A stretch of DNA of 48,658 nt from Actinomycetes bacterium (GTDB taxonomy: Bacteria > Auribacterota > JAJCYG01), in assembly GCA_029263055.1 (NCBI GenBank), contig JAJCYG010000074.1, positions 1-48,658 of the forward strand. Direction: 5' to 3'. Below are positions 8,689-18,202 of the stretch, in pieces. Position 1 is the stretch's first letter; each line of letters starts with the position of its first letter. The notes under the pieces were generated by a model, which was given only the letters and a program-made list of their open reading frames with translations, was not told the origin of the DNA and did no database searches. The translations under genes were made by a program, and so were the position numbers.

Positions 8689-10467
8689 TTAAGAAGAGAG
8701 ACGAGCCCATTCTTTTTTGTGGAGCTCTTTGAAATCTTCTGGGTCTGGAACAGATGGGGAAACTTTTTTGCCATGTAAGTGGGCAAAAAGTTCTTGAGTA
8801 ATTAAATAAAACGAAGGAGTTGCTTTCACATGTTGAAAATGAAGTTGCTGGGTATCTAAGCGAATCATTTTACGTGGAGCTGTTGCTGGCAAGGTCATGA
8901 GTTTACGGATCTCTTTTACTTCATTGGCCGACTCTTGCGAATCACCACAAATCCAAGTCACCGGAATATTGATCTGCTGCATTTCGCGCATAGCATCTTC
9001 AAATGAAGCAAGATTATTTTCAACCAGATCTTCATTTAAACGATCCATATTCACCAGCGAATCAGAAAAGGAGACGATTCCTTTTCGAATACCTGATTGA
9101 AATTCACTTAATAAATCATTTCCATCAGAAAAACGACTAAACCAATCAGCAGGGCTTGTCACACCAAAAAAGTTTAACCACAAACCAACTTTGTCTGAAA
9201 CCTCTTCAGTTAAAACTCTTCGCACAACAGGTGAAGCAAAACAAGATGAGAGCAAAGTAATATCAGACACATTAAAGTAAGAATTCTCCTCACCAAACTG
9301 AATCGCTGCTTTAATGTCTTCAACCGCTTGAGAAAAAGTAAATGTCAAATACTCAGAACCTTCGTGCTCCCCTTCTTGATCCGTATAACTTTCGCCTACT
9401 GTTCGCGTGAAATCAAATCGCAAAACAGCTAAGTCTTTACCTTGTTTGATAAAGGTGTGAATTAAAATTTGTGCTAACAAAGCAGCTGATTCTTTGCGCT
9501 GCCCATAACCCGGAGGAATAATCACCAAAGGAACAGAATGGTCTACTTTTTCGCCAAAAGTGGTATTTAGTAGTCCTGCTAAGGTCTCCCCTTCATTGTT
9601 TTGAAACTGAACAGAAAAAGGAGAGGTTATTCCGTTTTGTTGGGACTTTAAAATACCATTTGAAAGCTCTGTTTTAATCTTCTTTAAGTCGATTCGCTCA
9701 ACTTGGCAATCAGGCCGTTGAGGCTGGCTTCCCAAAGAAATCCCCACTTTAATCAAACGCTTTCCATTCTCTTCAGACATTGGAGTCAAATGACACACCT
9801 TTGCAGGACCTGTATGAATAGTCTTTGCTCCACCCCGAATCACGCCATCTTCAAACTTATGACCTTTACCAAAAAGGATCGGCACACCCATATTCGATTC
9901 AAAAAGAAACGAAACACCATATTCTGATTCATCTAAAACTTTGCCTTTGATTGGCCCCAACTTTCCTTTTGAGGAGAGTTCAATCGTAAATTCTGAATCT
10001 ACTTGCCGGCGTTCTGCCACACGCTTGTTTGAATACGGACTCACAACTTTGTTTCCATTTAAAGAAACAGTCTCAACTGGTTTTTTTTGAAAAAAAACAT
10101 TTTCTTCTAAAGTTTTACCTGAACACAATTTTAAATAAAAATCTTGAAGATATTTTTGTGAAGACTTTTCTGAACTCACTAATTTCAAACCAATAAAACG
10201 GTCTTGCTGAAAAACTTTTTGAGTGATCAATTCAACAGGAGTGCTTTTGCCAGGAAACAAAACTTGAATTTCGATTAATTGTTTGGGATCAGAAAAAGGA
10301 GCTCCTGTTTGACTGATCGCCCCAATTCCATTCAAACTCAAATCAGAGATATGATGAATGCCATACTTTGTTTGAGTCTCTTCTGAGACAGGCAAAAAGC
10401 ATGTCAAACGCGGTGAGCGACGTTGCTCAGTATAAGAAAATTTTAATGTATTGACTGAAGAACTCAT
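8689..10467 (-). CDS. Tandem PilZ domain protein fused to an alpha/beta-hydrolase
   Basis: A 592-residue, probably cytoplasmic protein. Residues 12-110 form a first PilZ-like domain with RRSPR (Arg16, Arg20) and DLSLNG (Asp42, Ser44, Gly47). Residues 145-250 form a second with RVAER (Arg149, Arg153) and DESEYG (Asp179, Ser181, Gly184). Both therefore keep the RxxxR and (D/N)xSxxG signatures of cyclic-di-GMP binding. From about 285 an alpha/beta-hydrolase domain follows, with PPGYGQRKE as the oxyanion-side loop and SSCFA (407-411) at the nucleophile elbow, where Cys409 takes the usual Ser position. A GDSQE acid loop and a His in LHFQHVKATP come near the end. It resembles LuxD-type acyltransferases or thioesterases. 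The inferred role is a c-di-GMP-gated hydrolase or acyltransferase; the substrate is unknown. Confidence 0.8.
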   Translation of the reverse strand: MSSSVNTLKFSYTEQRRSPRLTCFLPVSEETQTKYGIHHISDLSLNGIGAISQTGAPFSDPKQLIEIQVLFPGKSTPVELITQKVFQQDRFIGLKLVSSEKSSQKYLQDFYLKLCSGKTLEENVFFQKKPVETVSLNGNKVVSPYSNKRVAERRQVDSEFTIELSSKGKLGPIKGKVLDESEYGVSFLFESNMGVPILFGKGHKFEDGVIRGGAKTIHTGPAKVCHLTPMSEENGKRLIKVGISLGSQPQRPDCQVERIDLKKIKTELSNGILKSQQNGITSPFSVQFQNNEGETLAGLLNTTFGEKVDHSVPLVIIPPGYGQRKESAALLAQILIHTFIKQGKDLAVLRFDFTRTVGESYTDQEGEHEGSEYLTFTFSQAVEDIKAAIQFGEENSYFNVSDITLLSSCFASPVVRRVLTEEVSDKVGLWLNFFGVTSPADWFSRFSDGNDLLSEFQSGIRKGIVSFSDSLVNMDRLNEDLVENNLASFEDAMREMQQINIPVTWICGDSQESANEVKEIRKLMTLPATAPRKMIRLDTQQLHFQHVKATPSFYLITQELFAHLHGKKVSPSVPDPEDFKELHKKEWARLSS

Positions 10468-10532
10468 GACTGGTTTGCAGCCCCCTTATTTTGAAACTTT
10501 TCGACGATCAAACCGGGGGAAATTTAGCGGAA

Positions 10533-11414
10533 TTACTTTAAACTGTCAACAACCTTTAAGATCTGCTCTTGTAAGGCTGGACGGGTTTCAGTTTTGGCAA
10601 GTTGTTGGAGTAACGGAAGCGCCGATTGATCCTTTAATAAAATGACACCCTTTAAAGCCGACTCGATTACAGCAACCCTTTGGGGCTCGCTCATATTTTG
10701 AAATTGGCCTAAATAAGTCGGGTCTAATATTTGCTGAATCACTTGCAAACCAGAATCATCATTTAACTGAGCTAAAGCCAAAGCAGCGTTCCATTGCACA
10801 TCAGCAATAGGATCTTTTAGTCCTTTTTTAAGCAAAGGGATCGAACTCGAATCACCTAATACACCTAAAGAATAAGCCGCGACTTTTCTTAAAGCAGGAT
10901 CTTCGTTGTTTAAAAAGGGCCGAATCAATTCAGCATTATCACTGTTTTTTAAGGTACCTAACCCCCAAAGCGTGTAGACCACCACATCAGAACTGCTATC
11001 CTTAAGCGATTCCACAAATACTTTTTCTGCATTCGGGCTACCGAGTTCAGCCAAACAAAGAATCGCATATTGGCGCAAACGAGAGTCTTCTTCATTGGCT
11101 TCTTTAAAATAAATTTCTGACAAGGTCGCAACGACTTTGTCTGCTTGCTTTCCTTTAACTCTGCTTTGTCGAACTTGTTTAGACAATTCATACGCAGCTT
11201 GCCAGCGACGGTTAGCACTTCCACCTTTGATTTCATCTAAATAATCATCAATTGTTTTCTTATCATGTGCAAGGGTGCCAAAGAAATAAAAGATTCCCAC
11301 ACAAATCAAAACAATGGTTAGAGGGATTGTAAAAAAACGGGAGACTAAACTTACAATTGATTGATGCTCTACGGCTTCTTCTGTGGCTTCGGGTGAGTTT
11401 TTCTTTTCAGTCAT
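10533..11414 (-). CDS. Membrane-anchored HEAT-repeat protein
   Basis: A protein of about 293 residues beginning at the ATG at 11414, 4 bp after the stop of the EIIA-like gene. A longer frame to 11459 would overlap that gene by 41 bp and is less likely. The short charged N-terminus is followed by a single transmembrane helix (about residues 25-47). The rest consists of repeated helical pairs with the HEAT pattern, such as LRKVAAYSLGVLGDSSSIPL and the next unit with WNAALALAQL. HEAT arrays are protein-binding scaffolds; no catalytic motif is visible. Lying downstream of the V-type ATPase genes and EIIA, it is probably co-transcribed with them, but its partner is unknown. Confidence 0.8.
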   Translation of the reverse strand: MTEKKNSPEATEEAVEHQSIVSLVSRFFTIPLTIVLICVGIFYFFGTLAHDKKTIDDYLDEIKGGSANRRWQAAYELSKQVRQSRVKGKQADKVVATLSEIYFKEANEEDSRLRQYAILCLAELGSPNAEKVFVESLKDSSSDVVVYTLWGLGTLKNSDNAELIRPFLNNEDPALRKVAAYSLGVLGDSSSIPLLKKGLKDPIADVQWNAALALAQLNDDSGLQVIQQILDPTYLGQFQNMSEPQRVAVIESALKGVILLKDQSALPLLQQLAKTETRPALQEQILKVVDSLK

Positions 11415-11418
11415 GGTC

Positions 11419-11883
11419 TTAAACAGCCTCTGATTGCTGAATAATGTCAACAATATCATCTGCTGTTTGCGCTTGGTTCAACCCATCCCGGGCAGAAGGA
11501 TTATTCATAATGCGGGCAATGCCTGCTAAGGTTTTAATATGTTGTTGGTACTGATCCTTAGGAATAAGCATCAAAACTAAATGCTGAACAGGCTGGCCAT
11601 CAATAGCTTCAAAATCAATCGGTGCTTTTAACCGCGCATACACACCTAAAACTTGTTCTAGCTGGTCGCAGGTAGCATGGGGGATCCCAACACCTTTGCC
11701 AATTCCTGTACTCATTGATTTTTCTCGATCTAAAACAGAGGCCAAAATACTATCTCGATCACATGTTTTAAGTTCGTGGTTAGAAACCAATAAATCGACA
11801 ATCTCTTCAATGGCTTCCCATTTATCCGAAGCATTCAAATCAAGTTTAACCGTCTCTGGACGAATCAGCTCACCTAACTTCAT
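11419..11883 (-). CDS. PTS EIIA (fructose/mannitol type, PtsN-like) domain protein
   Basis: A 154-residue single-domain EIIA of the fructose-specific/PtsN family. The phosphorylatable histidine is His69 in GIGKGVGIPHAT, and the conserved LVMLIPKD strand and the helix with HIKTLAGIARI follow. Standalone EIIA-Ntr proteins are regulators phosphorylated from HPr or EI rather than sugar carriers. No EIIB, EIIC, HPr or EI gene is in this window. It lies 5 bp after the V-ATPase D subunit gene, so it is probably expressed with the ATPase; PtsN-type proteins are known to regulate ion transporters in other bacteria, so a link to ion homeostasis is possible but unproven. Confidence 0.88.
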   Translation of the reverse strand: MKLGELIRPETVKLDLNASDKWEAIEEIVDLLVSNHELKTCDRDSILASVLDREKSMSTGIGKGVGIPHATCDQLEQVLGVYARLKAPIDFEAIDGQPVQHLVLMLIPKDQYQQHIKTLAGIARIMNNPSARDGLNQAQTADDIVDIIQQSEAV

Positions 11884-11888
11884 AAAAA

Positions 11889-12503
11889 TTAACCTTTCTT
11901 AATCCGCTTAAGACGAAACACATCTTCACGTTCACGCTCTTCTAAAGCATTTCGAATAAACTTTAATTGCGCATTAAGTTGAGGGATCATACGTTGTTCC
12001 AACGCATTCACACGACGATTGGTTTTTTTGATTTCGCGGGCCAGTTTTTTGAATTTAATCTCAACCGAGGCCATCTCAATCACTAGCTTCACTAACTCTT
12101 CATATTTTGCAGCTGTCTCATCAATACGACTCGACACACCTGTTGGCGAATACCCTCGTGAAAGTGAACCCCGTAAGATATCTCTTCCCTTTACTTCAGG
12201 CACATCTACGCCCCACACTTTTTTCAACGCCACATCGAGCTGAATTTCTCGTCGAGCAGCCATGGCCACAGAACGAAGTGCTTCAACCCCATCAGTTGCT
12301 TTAGCAGTGATCAGAGACATAAACGCTTCTTTAGAAGAATCAGAAATCTTCTCACGAAAAGCAACCATTGGCCGCATCAAGTTCATAAACTCTTGAAGCA
12401 GCGCGTCGCGCTTGCTCTTTAAGAGTTCTGCACCCTCTTTGGCCAATTTAATTTGCGCTTTCTTTTGAAGCGCATTATTTCTTGTTGGACTGACATTTTC
12501 CAT
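11889..12503 (-). CDS. atpD: V/A-type ATPase subunit D (central stalk)
   Basis: A 204-residue, almost fully helical protein matching V/A-type ATPase subunit D: an N-terminal coiled coil (KKAQIKLAKEGAELLKSKRD), a middle region with RGYSPTGVSSR, and a C-terminal coiled coil ending in a basic tail. Subunit D is the rotor shaft inside the A3B3 hexamer and transmits rotation to the membrane ring. The length is normal. It is the last ATPase gene, 5 bp after subunit B. Confidence 0.95.
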   Translation of the reverse strand: MENVSPTRNNALQKKAQIKLAKEGAELLKSKRDALLQEFMNLMRPMVAFREKISDSSKEAFMSLITAKATDGVEALRSVAMAARREIQLDVALKKVWGVDVPEVKGRDILRGSLSRGYSPTGVSSRIDETAAKYEELVKLVIEMASVEIKFKKLAREIKKTNRRVNALEQRMIPQLNAQLKFIRNALEEREREDVFRLKRIKKG

Positions 12504-12508
12504 GATTC

Positions 12509-13879
12509 TTAGCCTTGATAATATTTATCGATCAGTTTTTGAGAGACTTTCTTTAATTCTGATTTAGGAAAGATCGACAACAATTTCCAACCCAAATCTA
12601 AGGTCTGCTCAATATCACGGTTTTCTGTTCCTTGATTGATCATTTGCTGTTCAAAGTCATTAGCAAATTTCAAATATTTTTGGTCCATTTCAGAAAGAGA
12701 ATCTTCTCCAACAATGGCAACCAAACGTCTCAAGTCCCGACCGGTTGCGTACGATGCATACAATTGGTTGGATAAAGGACGGTGGTCTTCACGTGTTTTA
12801 CCTTCTCCAATCCCGTTGTTCATCAAACGAGAAAGTGATGGCAAAATATCGTTAGGAGGAAAAATTCCACTTCGGTGTAATTGACGCGAGAGCACGATCT
12901 GCCCTTCTGTAATATACCCTGTTAAGTCAGCAATTGGGTGAGTGATATCATCATCTGGCATTGACAAAATAGGGATCTGAGTCACAGAACCTTTTTTACC
13001 AATAATCCGACCGGCACGCTCATAAATAGAAGCCAAGTCAGTGTACATGTAACCAGGATAACCACGACGACCTGGAATTTCTTCACGAGCTGTTCCCACT
13101 TCACGCAACGCTTCACAATAGTTAGTCATATCTGTAATGATACAGAGCACTTGCATGTCGCACTCATAAGCCAAGTATTCTGCAGCAGTCAAGGCATAAC
13201 GAGGTGTTAAGATCCGCTCAATAGTGGAGTCATTAGCCAAGTTCATAAAAATAACCACTGAACTTTCAGTTTCACGAAAACACTTTGTGAAGTAAGAGGC
13301 TTCACGTTGTGTGATCCCAACAGCAGCAAAGACCACCACAAACTGCTCGTCTTTACCCCGCACTTTAGCTTGCTTTAAAATTTGACCCGCCATTTCATTA
13401 GCCGGCAAACCTGATCCAGAAAAGATCGGTAATTTTTGTCCTCGCACCAATGTGTTAAAACCATCAATGGCACTCACACCGGTTTGAATAAAGGAATCTG
13501 GTTTTTCACGCGAGACAGGGTTGATCGGACTTCCATTAACATCAATCCGCTTTTCTGCCACAATCGGAGCCAATCCATCAATAGGATTTCCGGCCCCATT
13601 AAAAATACGACCGACAATATCTTTTGACACACCAAAGCGAACCGCTTGGTCACGCAATTTAATGGTGGTTTGTGGCACGTTCAAACCTTGGGTCTGTTCC
13701 AACACCTGAATCACAGCTTGTTTGTTTGAAACTTCAAGCACCTGACCTGATTTCTTTTCACCGTCCGGCATAATAATATCGACGATTGAATAAAAAGGCA
13801 GATCTTGAGCATTATCAACAAAGACCAATGGGCCTTTAATCGCTGTAACTGTTTTAAGTTCTTTTGTGACTAAACTCAT
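12509..13879 (-). CDS. atpB: V/A-type ATPase subunit B (non-catalytic)
   Basis: A 456-residue subunit of the V/A-type A3B3 head. It is homologous to the catalytic subunit but has a degenerate P-loop: the segment reads [11 protein letters not shown], lacking the GKT of subunit A, as expected for B. The conserved [21 protein letters not shown] stretch is present in the usual place near residue 270. The length (about 460) is normal. It contributes the arginine finger and a regulatory nucleotide site. The gene follows subunit A with 17 bp between. Confidence 0.97.
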   Translation of the reverse strand: MSLVTKELKTVTAIKGPLVFVDNAQDLPFYSIVDIIMPDGEKKSGQVLEVSNKQAVIQVLEQTQGLNVPQTTIKLRDQAVRFGVSKDIVGRIFNGAGNPIDGLAPIVAEKRIDVNGSPINPVSREKPDSFIQTGVSAIDGFNTLVRGQKLPIFSGSGLPANEMAGQILKQAKVRGKDEQFVVVFAAVGITQREASYFTKCFRETESSVVIFMNLANDSTIERILTPRYALTAAEYLAYECDMQVLCIITDMTNYCEALREVGTAREEIPGRRGYPGYMYTDLASIYERAGRIIGKKGSVTQIPILSMPDDDITHPIADLTGYITEGQIVLSRQLHRSGIFPPNDILPSLSRLMNNGIGEGKTREDHRPLSNQLYASYATGRDLRRLVAIVGEDSLSEMDQKYLKFANDFEQQMINQGTENRDIEQTLDLGWKLLSIFPKSELKKVSQKLIDKYYQG

Positions 13880-13896
13880 TGTTTCACTCCTTTAAA

Positions 13897-15687
13897 TTAA
13901 GCAGGTGTTGCTGCAGCTGCAGCTTTTTGCTTCCCTTTTAATCCGTCCATTTCGACTTGCACCAAACCAATAATAACTTCAACCTGTTTATCAATATCTT
14001 CTTCAGGAATCTCTTTCATACGTGAAATAGATTCTTTTAAAGGAAGTGCTAACAAATCTTCAATCGAAACACCCCGTTCAAGCGATTTGCTTCCTTGGTT
14101 GTAGTAACTCAAGATAGCACGAAGCATTCCAAGCTGTTTGTTCATGGAGCAAGAAGCATCAATATCTGAAAACGCATCTTGTTGCAAAAAATCTTCTCGA
14201 ATCATTTTGCTCGATTCTAAAATCAAACGTTCTTTGTCTTGAAGCGCATCAGGGCCAACCAACTGAACCACTTCTTGCAACTCACCATCTCGTTGCAACA
14301 ACTCCATGGTTTCTTTGCGACACCCTTTCCAATCAGGAGAAATATTTTCATCATACCAATCTTGAAGAAAGGGGAAATAAAGTGTGTAACTCAAGTTCCA
14401 GTTTACAGATGGAAAGTGACGACGGTTTGCTAAGCTCGCATCTAAACTCCATAATGCACCGGTCACTCGCATTGAGTTCTGCGTCACAGGTTCTGAAAAG
14501 TCACCACCTGGAGGTGACACCGCACCCACAGCTGTAACCGAACCTTGACGATCATCTTTTCCTAAACAAGTTGTTCTTCCGGCACGTTCATAAAAACCAG
14601 CCAAACGACTCGCTAAATAAGTAGGAAACCCTTCTTCCCCTGGCATCTCTTCCAAACGAGATCCCATTTCACGCATGGCCTCAGCCCAACGTGAAGTTGA
14701 GTCATTCATAGTAGCCACGTTGTAACCTTGATCACGAAAATATTCAGCTAAGGTAATTCCTGTGTACACAGAAGCTTCACGAGCCGCAACAGGCATGTTT
14801 GATGTGTTCACCACTAAAATAGTTCGCTCCATTAATGGCCCCCCTGTTTTAGGGTCAGTCAATTCTGGGAACTCACGTAATACTTCAGTCATTTCATTTC
14901 CACGCTCACCACAACCGACATAAACAATAATGTCAGCTGAAGAATATTTAGCGAGCATTTGTTCCACAACTGTTTTGCCTGTTCCAAAACCACCAGGAAT
15001 ACAGGTACTGCCACCTAAAGCAATTGGAAAGAGTGCATCTAAAACACGTTGCCCTGTAATAAACGGCTCAGTTGGATCTAAACGTTTTTGAACAGGACGG
15101 GCTTGTTTAACGGGCCATCTGTGCATTAATTGAAATTTAGTGCCGTTATCCAATTCAGCAATATCTTCAGTCACAGTAAACGCACCTGATTTGAGCGACT
15201 TTAGTTTACCTGGCTTGGTTTTAGGTGGAACAATAATTTTATGAACTGTGCTAGGCGTTTCTTGAACCGTTCCTAAAACATCTCCAGGACCAACTTCGTC
15301 CCCTTCTTTAGCAGAAGGTTGAAAATCCCATTTTTTATTACGATCTAATGTAGGCACCACAAGTCCACGCGCAATAAAAGCACCAGACGCTTTTTCAATT
15401 TCAGCTAACGGACGGCCAATCCCATCCAACACATTTCCTAAAAGACCCGGCCCCAACTCAACGGACAAAGGAGCCCCTGTATCTTCAACAGGTTGTCCCA
15501 CAGTCAAACCTGAAGTATCTTCATAAACTTGAACAAAGGCGGTATCGCCTTCTAAACGGATAACCTCTCCGATCAATTTATCGTCTCCAACCCGAACCAT
15601 GTCTAACACTCGAATCTCAGGCAAGCCCTCGATAATCACAAGCGGTCCAGAAATTTTCTGCACTTTTCCTTTTGTCGCTTCAGTCAT
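13897..15687 (-). CDS. atpA: V/A-type ATPase catalytic subunit A
   Basis: A 596-residue catalytic subunit. The Walker A motif GGFGTGKT is at 232-239, preceded by the non-homologous insertion (about 110-190) that distinguishes V/A-type A subunits from F-type beta. Downstream are [15 protein letters not shown] and the [11 protein letters not shown] stretch. ATP is hydrolysed or made here at the A-B interfaces. Length and motif order are standard for bacterial V/A ATPases. The C-terminus ends in an Ala-rich tail. It lies in the operon between F and B. Confidence 0.97.
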   Translation of the reverse strand: MTEATKGKVQKISGPLVIIEGLPEIRVLDMVRVGDDKLIGEVIRLEGDTAFVQVYEDTSGLTVGQPVEDTGAPLSVELGPGLLGNVLDGIGRPLAEIEKASGAFIARGLVVPTLDRNKKWDFQPSAKEGDEVGPGDVLGTVQETPSTVHKIIVPPKTKPGKLKSLKSGAFTVTEDIAELDNGTKFQLMHRWPVKQARPVQKRLDPTEPFITGQRVLDALFPIALGGSTCIPGGFGTGKTVVEQMLAKYSSADIIVYVGCGERGNEMTEVLREFPELTDPKTGGPLMERTILVVNTSNMPVAAREASVYTGITLAEYFRDQGYNVATMNDSTSRWAEAMREMGSRLEEMPGEEGFPTYLASRLAGFYERAGRTTCLGKDDRQGSVTAVGAVSPPGGDFSEPVTQNSMRVTGALWSLDASLANRRHFPSVNWNLSYTLYFPFLQDWYDENISPDWKGCRKETMELLQRDGELQEVVQLVGPDALQDKERLILESSKMIREDFLQQDAFSDIDASCSMNKQLGMLRAILSYYNQGSKSLERGVSIEDLLALPLKESISRMKEIPEEDIDKQVEVIIGLVQVEMDGLKGKQKAAAAATPA

Positions 15688-15705
15688 TGCTACACTCCTT
15701 TAAAA

Positions 15706-16053
15706 TTAATTAACCTTAATCTGAAAGCCAATGGCTCTTTTAATTAAATCAGAAACATATTTTTTATGGTCTTCTTCAGTTTGTTCAAAGTTGACTGTAT
15801 CTGGCAATGTCACCAACATAGGTGAAACCGAATCATCTAACTGATCGCGTAAACGTTCAGATAGTTTTGAATAAAAGCGTTCCGCTAAAATAAGTACAGA
15901 AGCACTTTGAAGATCTAAAATAGATTCAATCTGATGACTCACTTCATTTATACTCACCAACTCCAATACATTCATTCCAGAAAGACGCAAACCAGGGCCA
16001 ACGTCTGGCGGAACAATAGCAATTAATCCTTGGTTCTCTATTACTGTTTCCAT
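15706..16053 (-). CDS. atpF: V/A-type ATPase subunit F
   Basis: A small Rossmann-like protein of about 115 residues with the F-subunit pattern GLRLSGMNVLEL followed by a SVLILAERFYSKL strand-helix and a late LVTLPD. Subunit F binds D in the central stalk and modulates ATP hydrolysis. The ATG at 16053 is preferred over a TTG at 16059, giving MET as the first residues; the effect is only two residues. Position between C and A is the common bacterial order. Confidence 0.92.
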   Translation of the reverse strand: METVIENQGLIAIVPPDVGPGLRLSGMNVLELVSINEVSHQIESILDLQSASVLILAERFYSKLSERLRDQLDDSVSPMLVTLPDTVNFEQTEEDHKKYVSDLIKRAIGFQIKVN

Positions 16054-16069
16054 ATTCAATCCAATATTT

Positions 16070-17200
16070 TTATAATTCTACTCTGGTTAATCGTTCTTTA
16101 ATCAAATGCGCTGGCATTTTGTAAAACAAGCCATTGGCAATCATTTTCAAATTTGTCACTTCAGCCACTTTCATCCACAAGAAACCAATCAACACACCCA
16201 GCCCTAATGGATCACGCAAGTAAAGCTGAAGCGCTTTGTGCAACAATTTTTCTTCAAATTTTTTCTCAACAATCGAAAGATTACCGTGCTGAAAATAGGC
16301 TGCTGATGATTCTTGAATCACATTTTGGTATGGCGTTTCAACCAAACGCTCAAAAACTTCTTCTGTTTTTTTCTCATGTAAGAGAGAGGCTAAAAAAGAA
16401 AGAGATAAACGGCCACCCAAAATAAAGAATGAAGCGGTATCGCCATTTAGCCCTGCTTTATGCGCTCTTAAAAGCGTTAATAAATTAGCCTGGTCAATTT
16501 CAAACTCTAATGTTTGTTGAAGCGCGCTACCTGATTCGCCTAAGGCAACATGCAAACCACGTTCAAAATAATAACGGTCTAAATAAAGTTCTGTTTCTAA
16601 AAGGTCTTTACGTTCTAAATAAGCTTTTAACCCTTCACGCAAAGGACGGGCAAAATCAACTTCCCACGTAATTAAAAAATCGCAAACTTCTTTCACATCT
16701 TTTGCATTGGTTAAAGAGTGCAAATGAGCTTGCGTTAATTTCCCCACAGGAATCAAACTCAAATCTAATTCTTTAGGATCGCTATTTGCATGTTTGCTTC
16801 TTAGGATTGTCTTAACATTAAACAAATCCCAACGTTGAATTAAAATATCAACTAAGGCTCCAATGGTTTGAGAATCGCCATCTAACTTTGAAAGATACTT
16901 TTTATCTTTATCCCAAAAGAAAGCAGACTCACTCTTGGTCCCTTCACCAGAAAGACGCGCCATGTTTCTAATTTTACGCGCGGCTAAAGAGAGATCTTCT
17001 TTTAAAGCCCACTCAACAGCTTCTAAACCTTTAAAACGAGTGGTACTGCTAGCTAATGCTTCACCATAACCAGGCAATGAAGAGAGATGACTTTCAAAAC
17101 TTTCAAAGTCTTTGATACGAGACATTTCTTGTAGTGCTGATGCACTAATCAGATTACCTCGCATGGCCCGTATACGCGCATTCACATATTCATAACTCAT
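16070..17200 (-). CDS. atpC: V/A-type ATPase subunit C (d-type stalk socket)
   Basis: A 376-residue helical protein beginning MSYEYVNARIRAMRGNLIS, the typical start of the V/A-type C (AC39/d) family. It fits as the funnel that couples the central stalk to the proteolipid ring. A conserved LLTLLRAHKAGL segment lies in the middle, and the late GVLIGFLWMKVAEVTNLKMI stretch near the C-terminus is the family's best-conserved block. The start overlaps the subunit E stop by four bases (ATGA), so the two are translationally coupled. Confidence 0.93.
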   Translation of the reverse strand: MSYEYVNARIRAMRGNLISASALQEMSRIKDFESFESHLSSLPGYGEALASSTTRFKGLEAVEWALKEDLSLAARKIRNMARLSGEGTKSESAFFWDKDKKYLSKLDGDSQTIGALVDILIQRWDLFNVKTILRSKHANSDPKELDLSLIPVGKLTQAHLHSLTNAKDVKEVCDFLITWEVDFARPLREGLKAYLERKDLLETELYLDRYYFERGLHVALGESGSALQQTLEFEIDQANLLTLLRAHKAGLNGDTASFFILGGRLSLSFLASLLHEKKTEEVFERLVETPYQNVIQESSAAYFQHGNLSIVEKKFEEKLLHKALQLYLRDPLGLGVLIGFLWMKVAEVTNLKMIANGLFYKMPAHLIKERLTRVEL

Positions 17201-17781
17201 GCGAACAGGTCCTTTCCAATCTCTTCTTTAAATACTTCTAATGCTTTATAAAAGCGAGACTCTAAGCTGTTGTCTAATGAAATGGTTCCATCCAAACTCT
17301 CTAAACGAACCCCACCCCAGCCTTTTTGATCTCCAACAACCCCTAAATCACTGCGGCCCAAATCAACTAATACTTGTTCTGTTAAAACAACATCAACGCT
17401 GCGAACATGTACTTTAATGGGAACATCAATTAGTTTTAGCGCTTCTTGAATCAACTGTTTCAAGAATGCTTTATACTCAGACTTAGAAGCTACTGCTTTT
17501 AACTCTGTTGAAGTTTTTTCTAAAAATGCCTGAACAATTTTTTGCTTTTCATCCGCATTTTTGGTTTGTGCTTCAAACTCAGCTTGGCGAATCAGTCGCG
17601 CACGTGCTACTGCCCCACGCTGATCAAAAATAGGCGTGTTCGAATGAACAGAACTATCAACCTCTTCTTGAGCTTCACTCACAATACCTTTAGCTTGGTC
17701 TTGAGCCTGCTCAAGAAGAAGGCGACGTTCTTGATCTGCCTCTTCAGCAATTATCTTTATAACAATCTCGTTAACACTCAT
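17197..17781 (-). CDS. atpE: V/A-type ATPase subunit E (peripheral stalk)
   Basis: A 194-residue protein with a long N-terminal charged helix (about 8-100) that should pair with the H/G-type coiled-coil subunit, and a C-terminal globular domain containing the DLGVVGDQKGWGGVRLES strand pattern of subunit E. It forms the stator that holds the A3B3 head against rotation. Length and organisation are typical. It lies 6 bp from subunit K and overlaps the subunit C start by 4 bp. Confidence 0.92.
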   Translation of the reverse strand: MSVNEIVIKIIAEEADQERRLLLEQAQDQAKGIVSEAQEEVDSSVHSNTPIFDQRGAVARARLIRQAEFEAQTKNADEKQKIVQAFLEKTSTELKAVASKSEYKAFLKQLIQEALKLIDVPIKVHVRSVDVVLTEQVLVDLGRSDLGVVGDQKGWGGVRLESLDGTISLDNSLESRFYKALEVFKEEIGKDLFA

Positions 17782-17787
17782 GCTTGA

Positions 17788-18159
17788 TTAGCCAACCAGC
17801 ATAGTCATCATCATAGCTGCAACCACAAAACCCAAAATAGCCATGGTTTCAGGGATAGCAATCAACACAATGACCAACACTTTCAATTCTGGTTTTTCAG
17901 CCATAGCACCGACACCCGCAGATCCTATTTTTGCTTGAGCAAAACCAGTTCCAATAGCACTGATACCAAAAGCCAAACCTGCACCAATAGCCAACAGACC
18001 TTTTCCTGTAGAAACTTCTTTAGCTACAGAAACAGCCCCTTCAGCAGCAAAGGCATCGCCTGACAAAAAGGCAAACCCGGCTAACATCAAAAAGAGGCCA
18101 GTCCATACTAACCCTTTGATTGCTAAAAACTTTTTCAACCCACGTGGTAAACTATTCAT
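17788..18159 (-). CDS. atpK: V/A-type ATPase proteolipid subunit K with N-terminal signal sequence
   Basis: A 123-residue proteolipid. Residues 1-38 look like a cleavable signal peptide (basic start, hydrophobic core, AFA before AEGAV), followed by a two-helix hairpin. The ion-binding carboxylate is Glu104 in AIPETMAIL of the second helix. The first helix holds Gln75 in GFAQAKIGSA, and Thr105 follows the glutamate. The ring of these hairpins rotates against subunit I. Gln on helix one plus Glu-Thr on helix two resembles the sodium-binding pattern of Na+ V/F-type rings, but the usual Tyr five residues after the Glu is Leu109, so the coupling ion is uncertain. Confidence 0.93.
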   Translation of the reverse strand: MNSLPRGLKKFLAIKGLVWTGLFLMLAGFAFLSGDAFAAEGAVSVAKEVSTGKGLLAIGAGLAFGISAIGTGFAQAKIGSAGVGAMAEKPELKVLVIVLIAIPETMAILGFVVAAMMMTMLVG

Positions 18160-18202
18160 TATATCCTCCGTCTTTTATTTTAAGTTTAGATGTCTAATAT
18201 TA

